Shown: piece after piece, positions 12,329 to 19,881 of the stretch
Numbering within the stretch: the first letter of the stretch is position 1
Layout of the letters: every line of letters starts with the position of its first letter
Assembly: GCA_964460115.1 (NCBI GenBank)
Contig: CAYWPR010000012.1
Coordinates: forward strand, 1-64,000
DNA from: JAEUJZ01 sp964460115
GTDB lineage: Bacteria > Myxococcota_A > Polyangia > Palsa-1104 > JAEUJZ01
Direction: 5' to 3'
DNA: 64,000 nt
Notes under the pieces: model-generated
What the model saw: the letters and a program-made list of their open reading frames with translations, nothing else
Database searches by the model: none
What the model was told of the DNA's origin: nothing
Position numbers and translations under genes: made by a program

Positions 12329-12452
12329 GAGGGAGTCCAAAAAGCTACTGCGCGTCCCGTTCAGCGCGTCGTCCGTGCGCGCGTACCGGAGTACGCTCCG
12401 CGCGGGCGCCACGCCGACCGGTCCTGCTCGCTACGCTTTTTAGACACCCTCT
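12328..12452. repeat. 125-bp palindromic element (MITE/REP-like)
   Basis: Terminal inverted repeats of 18 bp, AGAGGGAGTCCAAAAAGC (12328-12345) and GCTTTTTAGACACCCTCT (12435-12452), match at 16 of 18 positions. The interior is very GC-rich with a further palindrome around CGTAC-CGGA-GTACG near 12388-12401. CTCTAAG occurs at both borders (12323-12329 and 12449-12455), overlapping the repeat ends and the glycosyltransferase stop codon. It has no coding capacity. It may also act as a terminator for the upstream operon. I saw no second copy in this window. Confidence 0.6.
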
Positions 12453-12457
12453 AAGTC

Positions 12458-12486
12458 TTCCCTCTATGCGGCGCCGTCATTATGAT
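12458..12486 (+). promoter_or_regulatory. Candidate sigma-70 promoter of the nucleoside operon
   Basis: TATGAT at 12481-12486 matches the -10 consensus at five of six positions. TTCCCT lies 17 bp upstream (12458-12463), a weak -35. The start site would be near 12493, giving a leader of about 23 nt before the pdp ATG. Confidence 0.4.
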
Positions 12487-12515
12487 GGGCCGTTCCTTTG
12501 CTTTAGGACCTTAAA

Positions 12516-13853
12516 ATGAGCGATTTACCCTACAATCCGGTCGAAATCCTTCGCAAAAAGCGCGACGGGCAGCCTTTAGGCCCCGAAGAAATCGGCCGTT
12601 TTGTCGCCGACTACAATCGCGGGGCGATTCCCGATTATCAGGCCGCCGCGCTTCTAATGGCCATCTACTTTCGCGGTTTGTCCGAGGTCGAGCTCTTGGC
12701 GCTCACCGAAGCCATGCTGCACTCCGGCGAAGTGCTGGACCTTTCTGACATTCCGGGTCCAAAGATCGACAAGCACTCGACCGGCGGCGTTGGTGACAAA
12801 GTCTCGCTGCATCTGGCGCCGACGGTAGCGGCCTGCGGCGTGCGTGTGCCGATGATCTCGGGGCGGGGACTTGGACATTCCGGCGGCACCCTGGACAAGC
12901 TGGAATCCATTCCCGGCTTTTCGACAAACCTTAGCACCGAGGAATTTCGTACCGTTTTACGCCGCACCGGCTTGTCGCTGATTGGTCAGACGGAAACTTT
13001 GGTGCCCGCCGACAAGCTGCTTTATGCCCTGCGCGATGTCACGGCGACTGTGGAATCGATTCCGCTCATCGCCGCGTCGATTATGAGCAAAAAGCTGGCC
13101 GAGGGCATCGACGGTCTGGTGCTGGATGTCAAAGTCGGCAGCGGCGCCTTCATGAAGACCCGTGCCGAAGCCTATCAGTTGGCGGCGACCCTGGTGTCAA
13201 TCGGTCGGCGCGCCGGCAAGCAGGTCACGGCATTTTTGACCGATATGGATCAGCCGCTTGGCCGATACGTCGGCAATGCCGCCGAAGTCAACGAATCCGT
13301 GGCGGTGCTGCGGGGCGAAGGACCCGCGGATCTGATTGAGCTTAACCGTGTGCTCGGCGCCGAGATGCTGCGCCTTGGCGGACTTGTCTCTAGCGAAGCC
13401 GAAGCTTTTGCGCGCATCGATCAGGCGGTGCAAAGCGGCGAAGCGCTTGGGCGCTTGCAGCGCTGCGCCGCCCTGCAAGGTGCGCTCATCGATTTGCGCG
13501 ACTCCAATGAACCGTGGCTGTTTGACAATTTGCACGCCGGCGCCGAATTGGTCGTGGCGCCGACTGCCGGGCATGTCGTGTCGATAAATACCGAGGCGAT
13601 TGGCTGGGCCAGCGTGCTTTTGCGCGCCGGTCGAGAACGCAAAGAGGATTCCATCGATCCTGCCGCTTATATCTACCTTGATAAAAAGCGCGGCGAATCG
13701 GTGGCTGCTGGCGCTCCGCTGTGTCACTTCGCCGGCGCCCCCAATTTGCCGCGCGAACGCATTGAGCGAGCGCGCGCTTTGCTTGAAAGCGCGTACGTGG
13801 TCGGCTCACAGCCGGTGGCTGCCACGCCGCTCATTTTGGATGTGCTGCGATGA
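12516..13853 (+). CDS. pdp: Thymidine/pyrimidine-nucleoside phosphorylase
   Basis: 445 aa, the normal length for the family. It splits thymidine, deoxyuridine or uridine with phosphate into base and (deoxy)ribose-1-phosphate. Signature stretches are PVEILRKKRDGQPL, IDKHSTGGVGDKVS (phosphate-binding loop, near 85), SGRGLGHSGGTLDKLE (the family signature, near 112) and SIMSKKLAEGIDGLVLDVKVG near 189, which contributes base- and phosphate-binding residues. The start is supported by AGGA 7 nt upstream. The protein could be DeoA (thymidine-specific) or Pdp (broad); sequence alone does not decide this. First gene of a four-gene salvage operon, its stop overlapping punA by 4 nt. Confidence 0.93.
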   Translation: MSDLPYNPVEILRKKRDGQPLGPEEIGRFVADYNRGAIPDYQAAALLMAIYFRGLSEVELLALTEAMLHSGEVLDLSDIPGPKIDKHSTGGVGDKVSLHLAPTVAACGVRVPMISGRGLGHSGGTLDKLESIPGFSTNLSTEEFRTVLRRTGLSLIGQTETLVPADKLLYALRDVTATVESIPLIAASIMSKKLAEGIDGLVLDVKVGSGAFMKTRAEAYQLAATLVSIGRRAGKQVTAFLTDMDQPLGRYVGNAAEVNESVAVLRGEGPADLIELNRVLGAEMLRLGGLVSSEAEAFARIDQAVQSGEALGRLQRCAALQGALIDLRDSNEPWLFDNLHAGAELVVAPTAGHVVSINTEAIGWASVLLRAGRERKEDSIDPAAYIYLDKKRGESVAAGAPLCHFAGAPNLPRERIERARALLESAYVVGSQPVAATPLILDVLR

Positions 13854-14770
13854 GTGAACTGCACGGTACCCCTATAGCTGCGACAGACGCGACAGATGAG
13901 ACCACCGCGACGGTAATGGCCGCGGCGAAGCGCATTCGCGAATTTTTGCCCAAGGCGGCGCGACCGCGCGTGGCCCTGGTGCTTGGCTCGGGTCTTGGCG
14001 AGTATGCCGAGCGCTTGCTTGATTCGCGGCACATCGGCTATTCCGAAATCGGCTTTCCAAGCTCACGCGTGGTCGGCCATCGCGGCCACCTTTATTACGG
14101 CCGCGTTCCCGGCATTGCGGACGGGACCGAAGTCCTGATCATGCAGGGCCGCGTGCACGCCTATGAAGGCCACGATCTAAAAACCGTCGTGCTGCCGATT
14201 CGCGCGCTTGTCAAAAGCGGTTGTGAAGTCGTGGTGCTGACCAACGCCGCTGGCGGCATTGCATCGGGACTGCGTCCCGGGCAACTGGTGCTTTTGCGTG
14301 ACCACATCAATCTGCTTGGCGACTCGCCTTTGCGTGGCGAAAACTGTGCCGCTTTTGGTCCGCGCTTTCCGGATATGTCCACAGTCTATGATCGCAGCCT
14401 GCGCGCGCTGGCCGAGCGCGTGGCGGCGCGGCGCGGACTTTTGTTGCCAAGCGGTGTCTACGCTGCCTGCTTGGGACCGCAATATGAAACGCCCGCCGAA
14501 GTGCGCATGCTGCGCGGTCTGGGAATTGACCTAGTGGGCATGTCCACCGTGCCGGAAGCCATTGCTGCGCGTCATATGGGGGCTCGCGTTCTGGGAATTA
14601 GCTGCGTCACAAACCTTGCCGCCGGCTTGACCGAGCAGCCGCTGTCTCACACAGAAGTCACCGAGACCGCAGCCCGCGCCCGGGCCGATTTTCTGGGCTT
14701 ACTCGACGGAATTCTTGTCGATTTGGCCAAAGAACTAGGCCCAACGGAGGTGGCGCATGGACCAGGCTGA
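13850..14770 (+). CDS. punA: Purine-nucleoside phosphorylase, trimeric type
   Basis: 306 aa. It converts purine (deoxy)nucleosides and phosphate to free base and (deoxy)ribose-1-phosphate. Motifs of the low-molecular-mass trimeric family: VLGSGLGEYAER near 43, SSRVVGHRGHLYYG near 72, MQGRVHAYEGHDL near 97, LTNAAGGIASGLRPG near 130, YAACLGPQYETPAEVR near 205 and LVGMSTVPEAIAARH near 226. CVTNLAAGL follows. The N-terminal 25 residues are Thr/Ala-rich and unconserved. It overlaps pdp by 4 nt and cdd by 14 nt, so translation is probably coupled. This is the purine counterpart of the neighbouring pyrimidine phosphorylase. Confidence 0.94.
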   Translation: MSELHGTPIAATDATDETTATVMAAAKRIREFLPKAARPRVALVLGSGLGEYAERLLDSRHIGYSEIGFPSSRVVGHRGHLYYGRVPGIADGTEVLIMQGRVHAYEGHDLKTVVLPIRALVKSGCEVVVLTNAAGGIASGLRPGQLVLLRDHINLLGDSPLRGENCAAFGPRFPDMSTVYDRSLRALAERVAARRGLLLPSGVYAACLGPQYETPAEVRMLRGLGIDLVGMSTVPEAIAARHMGARVLGISCVTNLAAGLTEQPLSHTEVTETAARARADFLGLLDGILVDLAKELGPTEVAHGPG

Positions 14771-15275
14771 GCCCAAAATGGAATCGCTTTACTCATTGGC
14801 CCTGGACCTGCGCGAGCTCGTTCGAGCGGCGCAGTCGGCTCGGCCGCAGGCCTACGCCCCCTATTCGGGATTTCGCGTCGGCGCGGCGGTGCGTACCGTC
14901 GATGGACGCGTATTTATGGGCGCCAATGTCGAAAACGCCTCCTACGGCTTGTCGATATGCGCCGAACGGGCCGCAGTGCTTAGCGCGGTGCTGGCCGGGG
15001 CGCGCGAACTTTTGGCGGTGGCGGTGTGTTCCGACCTAACGCCTCCGGTGACGCCGTGTGGAATGTGCCGTCAGACGCTGGCCGAGTTTGCCATAGATTG
15101 CCAAGTGATCTTGTGCGGACCGGCAAGTGGAGACGGGGCGCTTGTGCGCTGTGTACAGTTGCGCGAGCTTTTGCCCGACGCCTTTTCGCCAGCGGCGCTG
15201 CATGCCTTTGCGGCGCAACAGCGCGCGCGCACGGCTCGACATACGGATGGAAGCGATGTAGGCCATGACGGTTGA
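14757..15275 (+). CDS. cdd: Cytidine deaminase
   Basis: 172 aa, slightly longer than the usual 130-aa homotetrameric enzyme because of a C-terminal tail. It deaminates (deoxy)cytidine to (deoxy)uridine, feeding the upstream phosphorylase. The zinc site is complete: SICAERAAVLSA gives Cys and catalytic Glu, and PCGMCRQTLAEF gives the other two Cys. YAPYSGFRVGAAV and GANVENASYGLS are the substrate-binding family signatures. The last 25 residues (Ala/Arg/His-rich) are outside the conserved fold. It overlaps punA by 14 nt and the next gene by 11 nt, and an alternative ATG at 14778 would reduce the first overlap. Confidence 0.92.
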   Translation: MDQAEPKMESLYSLALDLRELVRAAQSARPQAYAPYSGFRVGAAVRTVDGRVFMGANVENASYGLSICAERAAVLSAVLAGARELLAVAVCSDLTPPVTPCGMCRQTLAEFAIDCQVILCGPASGDGALVRCVQLRELLPDAFSPAALHAFAAQQRARTARHTDGSDVGHDG

Positions 15276-16623
15276 GACGAGCTGGTTTTTGCGCGGCGGC
15301 GTTCTTTTAACGCTAGACGGTACGGCCCGCGTGATGCGCGGCGACTTATACATTCAAGAGGGGCGCATTGCCGCGCTTGGCGAATCGCTGATTTCGCCGC
15401 CTGGTGTCAAGATCGTAGATTGCCAAGGCTGCGTGGTGCTGCCGGGGCTCGTACAGGCGCACGTCCATCTTTGTCAGACGCTGTGTCGGGGCCGCGCCGA
15501 CGATTTGCCCTTGCTGGCCTGGTTGCGCCAGCGAGTTTTGCCGTATGAAGCTGCGCTTAGCGAACAGGATTTGATTCTGGCCGCGCAGATTGGCTGTGCC
15601 GAGCTTTTGCTGGGCGGGACCACAACCATTTTGGACATGGGCACAGTGCGCCATCAGGACGCACTATGCCAAGCGGTGGCGGCGATCGGTCTGCGGGCGA
15701 CGATGGGCAAGGCGATGATGGACCTTGGCGAGGACCTGCCGGCCGCCTTGCACGAGACGACCCACGATTCGCTGCGCGAAGCCGATGCTTTGTGCCGCCG
15801 CTGGCATGGCGCTGCCGATGGCCGGTTACGCTATGCCTATGCGCCGCGTTTTGCGCTGTCGTGCAGCGATGAACTGATGCGCGGCGTCGGAGAGCGCATT
15901 GCCGAGAAAAGACCGGAAGCCGCGGTGCTGGTTCATACTCACGCCGCCGAACAGCTTGAAGAAGTGGCGCTGGTGCAAGCTCGCTACGGGCAGGGCAATG
16001 CCGCGGCGCTGAAGTCGCTTGGACTGTTCGGACCTCGTGCGGTATTGGCACATTGTGTCCATTTGGACACGAGCGAAATCGCCGAGTTAGCGACAAGCGG
16101 CACTCATGTTGCGCATTGTCCGTCTTCCAATCTTAAGCTGGGTTCCGGCATTGCGCGCGTGGTCGAGCTTTTGGCCGCCGGCGTCAATGTGGCGCTGGGC
16201 AGCGACGGCGCCCCTTGCAACAATCGTCTGGATGGCTTTGCCGAGCTGCGGCTTGGCGCGCTTTTGCAAAAAGGCCGCTGCGGTTCGGCGGCGCTGCCTG
16301 CTCCAAAGGCCCTGGAAATGGCCACGCTCGGGGGGGCACGGGCCCTGGGGCTAGCGCAGGAAATCGGCTCGCTTTGCGTCGGCAAACGCGCCGACATTGC
16401 CGTCGTGGATTTAGCAAGTGTGGCGATGTTGCCAGAGCATTCGCCGCTTTCGGCGCTGGTTTATGCGGTAACGGCCAGCGATGTGCGCCATGTGCTGGTC
16501 GATGGCAGGCTGCTTGTGCAAGATCGCCGCCTGCGAGAAGAGACCGGCCTAGACATCGAGCGGCTGCGAGCGCTTTCCAAGGAACGTCTTCCGCCGCTTT
16601 TGCGCCGCGCCGGTCTGGCCTAA
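15265..16623 (+). CDS. Amidohydrolase of the TRZ/ATZ family (nucleoside or purine deaminase-like)
   Basis: 452 aa. It has the metal-dependent amidohydrolase fold of SAH/MTA deaminase, guanine deaminase and chlorohydrolases. Visible metal and catalytic motifs: VLPGLVQAHVHLCQTLCRGR (HxH), LVHTHAAEQLEEV, VLAHCVHLD and LGSDGAPCNNRLDGF, followed by the closing ADIAVVDL. Position four of a nucleoside-salvage operon (11-nt overlap with cdd) suggests it deaminates a purine base or adenosine-type nucleoside, for example guanine, 8-oxoguanine or 5'-methylthioadenosine. Homologues differ in substrate with little sequence change, so I leave it open. It is cytoplasmic, with no signal peptide. Confidence 0.8.
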   Translation: MTVETSWFLRGGVLLTLDGTARVMRGDLYIQEGRIAALGESLISPPGVKIVDCQGCVVLPGLVQAHVHLCQTLCRGRADDLPLLAWLRQRVLPYEAALSEQDLILAAQIGCAELLLGGTTTILDMGTVRHQDALCQAVAAIGLRATMGKAMMDLGEDLPAALHETTHDSLREADALCRRWHGAADGRLRYAYAPRFALSCSDELMRGVGERIAEKRPEAAVLVHTHAAEQLEEVALVQARYGQGNAAALKSLGLFGPRAVLAHCVHLDTSEIAELATSGTHVAHCPSSNLKLGSGIARVVELLAAGVNVALGSDGAPCNNRLDGFAELRLGALLQKGRCGSAALPAPKALEMATLGGARALGLAQEIGSLCVGKRADIAVVDLASVAMLPEHSPLSALVYAVTASDVRHVLVDGRLLVQDRRLREETGLDIERLRALSKERLPPLLRRAGLA

Positions 16624-16641
16624 ACCGCTTCTAATGCTCGT

Positions 16642-18423
16642 TTATTCGGGAATCGGATTGATTTGCGCCAGGTTGAGACCGCCGGCGTAGGAATACGAAG
16701 TATAAGAAGCGTAGCCGTAGCCGATGATGCCAAAGGGCTTGTTGCCGGCAATGCGATGATTGCCGGGTGACTTGATGCGCACAATCGCGCGGCCGAAGTC
16801 GGTAGTATTGCCGGCGTCATGAACCGTGGCAATCGGATCAAGCGGTACACTCACCGCATTGCCGTCGAGGGTCAGCGTCGTACCCAGCGGCGCTAGCACG
16901 TTTATGTACTGGTATTTGTACGTCGTGGGCACGTAAAAGATGTAGTCGTCGCGGTACTGCTCCATGGGCACGAGCGGAGTGATGTTGGCATCGCCAAAGC
17001 AACGGACGGGGTCTGGACCAAAGATGTCTCTAGCGCTGCAGTCTTCAGGTGGACCGTCTGGAAATTCGATGGGGTCGTAGGGGCCAAACAGGTTGCCCCA
17101 AGCCTGCATGTATTGAAAAGCCATGATCGGTTGATTGGCTTCGATAAGAAAATTGGAACTCGTCGAGAACTCGAAAAACTGCCCCCGCCGTTGCAGCGGA
17201 ATACTAGTCGGCAGCCCGGGGCCACCGGTCAATTTGATCTGCGTATTATCGACGCTGGAAACGATGCGGTAATAGTCTGCGTCGGCCTGATTGCGCGGCT
17301 TGACCTTGGCGGCCAGGTATTTTTTGCCCCAGGTCTCAAGCGGAAACATCTGCACGCCCAGATGGTTGCCTCCGACCGCTAGCAGCGGAATGGTCACGCC
17401 GCCGGCGCCTCCATACACCACGACCGGTGCGGAAGAATGGACGGTTGCCCCCGAGATATCCTCCTGAGAATTTACCTGAATAATTTCCAGTACTTCCATG
17501 CGGTTGAGCGTGCGCGAAAGGCTTCTGCCACCGCGAATCGCCGGCACGCCGGCTCCCCCTTTGGTATCTACCGGAACGCTGATATCGACGGTCGTATTGT
17601 CGGTGATACCCATAACCGCCAAGAAGCCCTGACCTTGCGGCGGAAAGGTCGGCAGGTTGGAATTATATTTATAGGACATGACAAAATAGTCTTTGGCCAT
17701 GACCTGCTCGGGCAAAAGCAGCGTCGCCGAGCCCGAATGAATGCTGGCGGCATCGATGGGATGAAACTGGTAAACGGCCACCGGAATCGTCGAGCTTAGG
17801 TGAAATCCTTTGCGCGCCTGCTCGGTTTCGCTGAGCTTGTTTAAAAAGTGATCCAAGCGAAAAATGCCGACGCCGCCAGACTGCTGATTGGCCGGCGGAA
17901 TGGTGAGGGGCGATTGCACCGGGCCGTTGCTATCTTCCAGCGTGACGACGGCAGTCAGCGTGGCGCTTGTATTGGTCACGACGATGCCCAGGTCTCCCAG
18001 GAGCGAAGTAGACCACAGGTTGGCCGGATAGAAACTGCACCCGACGTTGCCGCGTCCGACGCGGTCGCATTCGCTTAAACAGGTATTGCCCAGGCAAATC
18101 GCTCCGATGGCCGAATCGCAGGTGCTAAGGGTTTGCCACGCGCCGCCCCTACAGATTTGGGTGGCATCGTGGTTGGCCGAACAGCGGACGCGTTCCGCCT
18201 CGCAAGGTCCTACCGAAGACTGCATATCGGTGGTGTTCGCGGTGCCCTCGTCGTCCAGAAACACATTGGTGTTTGGATTGCAGGCGACAAGCAGACATGC
18301 CCCGAGAAGTCCCTGAACCAGGGCAGCGACGAACAGCTTCGTTTCCGATCTGACCTGTGTATTCATGAAACTCTCATACGCTGATTTCTGCTGCATGTCA
18401 CCTACTTGTTTGCGTATTTGCAT
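16642..18423 (-). CDS. IgGFc-binding-like lipoprotein
   Basis: 593 aa with a lipoprotein signal whose core is LFVAALVQGLLGACLLVACN (the Cys after LVA is residue 48 from the first start). A short Cys-rich module (residues 70-125) follows, then a large beta-rich region (about 125-590) resembling the IgGFc-binding N-terminal domain (ASTIPVAVYQFHP-type motifs, here SSTIPVAVYQFHPID; PLETWGKKYLAAK; SIPLQRRGQFFEFST). Such lipoproteins are frequent in Myxococcota; their role is unknown, possibly adhesion or surface recognition. Two starts are possible: ATG at 18423 (AGGA 7 nt upstream) and ATG at 18366 (GAGAG upstream, a more typical signal-peptide length). It is convergent with the salvage operon, separated by 18 bp. 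Confidence 0.72.
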   Translation of the reverse strand: MQIRKQVGDMQQKSAYESFMNTQVRSETKLFVAALVQGLLGACLLVACNPNTNVFLDDEGTANTTDMQSSVGPCEAERVRCSANHDATQICRGGAWQTLSTCDSAIGAICLGNTCLSECDRVGRGNVGCSFYPANLWSTSLLGDLGIVVTNTSATLTAVVTLEDSNGPVQSPLTIPPANQQSGGVGIFRLDHFLNKLSETEQARKGFHLSSTIPVAVYQFHPIDAASIHSGSATLLLPEQVMAKDYFVMSYKYNSNLPTFPPQGQGFLAVMGITDNTTVDISVPVDTKGGAGVPAIRGGRSLSRTLNRMEVLEIIQVNSQEDISGATVHSSAPVVVYGGAGGVTIPLLAVGGNHLGVQMFPLETWGKKYLAAKVKPRNQADADYYRIVSSVDNTQIKLTGGPGLPTSIPLQRRGQFFEFSTSSNFLIEANQPIMAFQYMQAWGNLFGPYDPIEFPDGPPEDCSARDIFGPDPVRCFGDANITPLVPMEQYRDDYIFYVPTTYKYQYINVLAPLGTTLTLDGNAVSVPLDPIATVHDAGNTTDFGRAIVRIKSPGNHRIAGNKPFGIIGYGYASYTSYSYAGGLNLAQINPIPE

Positions 18424-18765
18424 ACATCATTCCTGCGCTCGTGCAGAATTTGCAGCGTGCTAGTGGCTAAGTTTGTGTAGCTATCTGCTCGGATTTGTAG
18501 ATTTTGTAGGTGTGCGCAGGTGGCAGAACCTATGTCGATGTCTGGAAGTGACCGCTTCCGACGAATTTTTCGTCGCCAAGGCGATCTATTTGGTGCGGTA
18601 AGCGTGAAATATGGGCTAAAATCGCGGCTTGTAGAGTCATACGCTGCTTTCGCCTAGCAGCATACAAGGCTATGTATCAATTTGATTCTCAGTCCTCATG
18701 GGACATTTCATCCGCGGTCAGCAGACTGATTATGCCGACCAGCGCTCGGCGTGCGCGTTAATCCC
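18424..18765. other. Divergent intergenic region, AT-rich, with small palindromes
   Basis: About 340 bp between two divergent exported-protein genes. It contains CGACGAA-TTT-TTCGTCG (18559-18575) and directly before it GGAAG/CTTCC (18544-18559), two adjacent small hairpins. No convincing promoter hexamers or gene were recognised. Confidence 0.4.
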
Positions 18766-19881
18766 ATGCATTCTCTGCGTCTGATCATCGTGGCCATGGT
18801 CTGCTCGCTGAGTCTGGCGGGGCGATCCACCTCGTCGCCGGGTACAAAAACCGCATATCTAGGCGCCATGGCCGGGCCGGCGGACAGCAGCACCGGCGGT
18901 GCGCCCGGCTGGCACGACCGACTGGCCAGCGTGCAAATAGGCGGGCGCAGTGAAGCGCGCTGGAATGCGCGTGACCGACGTGAACTATGGGTTCCGCCGC
19001 CGGCCGAGATTCCGCTTTATGAACCGCCGCCCGAGGGCGAAGAGCCGCCGCCGGCCCCGCTGGACAACGCGCCCCGCTTTATGGGGCAACTTGATGACGA
19101 GATTTTGAACCGTATTTGCCAATTGCCGATAAAAAGCCTGCGGCCGTTAGGCGGTGGTTCATCGATATCGCTGCGCGTGACCTTTGAAGGCGGGCTTTTG
19201 GCGGCGCTAAAACCCGAACAGGTCCGCATCACTCGCTATCAGTCCGAAGTCGCCGCGTATCGTCTGTCGCGCGCGCTGGGGCTTGGCGCAGTGCCGCCGT
19301 CGTGCGTGCGCCGATTTACGCGTGAGCAACTGATGGCCGGAATGCCGCGCGCGCTTGTAGAGCGCATGCAAGAAGAGCTGATAGTGGACGAAAAAGGCAT
19401 GGTGGCCTGCGCCATCATCGCTTGGGTGCCGCACCTACATGGTCTGCGTTTGGAAGAAGCCGAGTGGTGGCGGCCTTTGCTGCTTGCGGGAACGCCGATT
19501 CCTTCGCACAAGCGCAAGCGCCTGCTAGAGATAAGCACTCTGCTTTTGTTTGATTATCTGATTCTCAATCGTGACCGCTGGTCGGGGGGCAACACGCACG
19601 AATCAGATGGGCAAATGGTGTTTATCGATCAGGGGGCGGCTTTTGGGCCGGAGCGAGGTCATAGGCGATCGCGCTCGGCGCTGCATAAGCTGAAATGGAG
19701 CGAACGCTTTTCGCGCCAGGTGGCCAACAATCTATTTGATTTGGAAGTAGAGCCGCTTTTGAAAGAACTGCCGGAATTGCTGACGGCCGATGAGATGGAC
19801 AGCCTAGTATATCGAATCAAGCACGCCAAAGAGTATCTGCGCAGCCTGCGCAAAGCCACCCCTCACGATTCGCTGCTTTAA
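18766..19881 (+). CDS. Predicted exported Fam20-like (atypical) kinase
   Basis: 371 aa from ATG 18766 (GTG at 18751 is an alternative; neither has a clear ribosome-binding site). An N-terminal Sec signal (MHSLRLIIVAMVCSLSLAG) has no lipobox Cys. After a Pro/Glu-rich segment, residues about 115-365 show an atypical-kinase layout like Fam20/HipA/PI-kinase proteins: a Gly-rich turn (RPLGGGSSISLRV), a Lys in LAALKPEQVR, a Glu in YQSEVAAYRLSRALGL, then the catalytic FDYLILNRDRWSGGNTHES and metal-binding MVFIDQGAAFGP. In Fam20C the equivalent DRxxxE/N and LDNGxxFG elements carry the catalytic Asp residues. It is therefore probably an extracytoplasmic protein, glycan or small-molecule kinase. It is convergent with an SBBP-repeat lipoprotein, overlapping by 4 nt. 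Confidence 0.65.
   Translation: MHSLRLIIVAMVCSLSLAGRSTSSPGTKTAYLGAMAGPADSSTGGAPGWHDRLASVQIGGRSEARWNARDRRELWVPPPAEIPLYEPPPEGEEPPPAPLDNAPRFMGQLDDEILNRICQLPIKSLRPLGGGSSISLRVTFEGGLLAALKPEQVRITRYQSEVAAYRLSRALGLGAVPPSCVRRFTREQLMAGMPRALVERMQEELIVDEKGMVACAIIAWVPHLHGLRLEEAEWWRPLLLAGTPIPSHKRKRLLEISTLLLFDYLILNRDRWSGGNTHESDGQMVFIDQGAAFGPERGHRRSRSALHKLKWSERFSRQVANNLFDLEVEPLLKELPELLTADEMDSLVYRIKHAKEYLRSLRKATPHDSLL

Noticed and set aside
12486..12502. Sigma-54-like GG-N10-GC sequence before pdp
   Set aside because: Only the GG and TTGC parts fit; the predicted start would lie 3 nt before the ATG, which is too close, and the -10 box TATGAT fits better.
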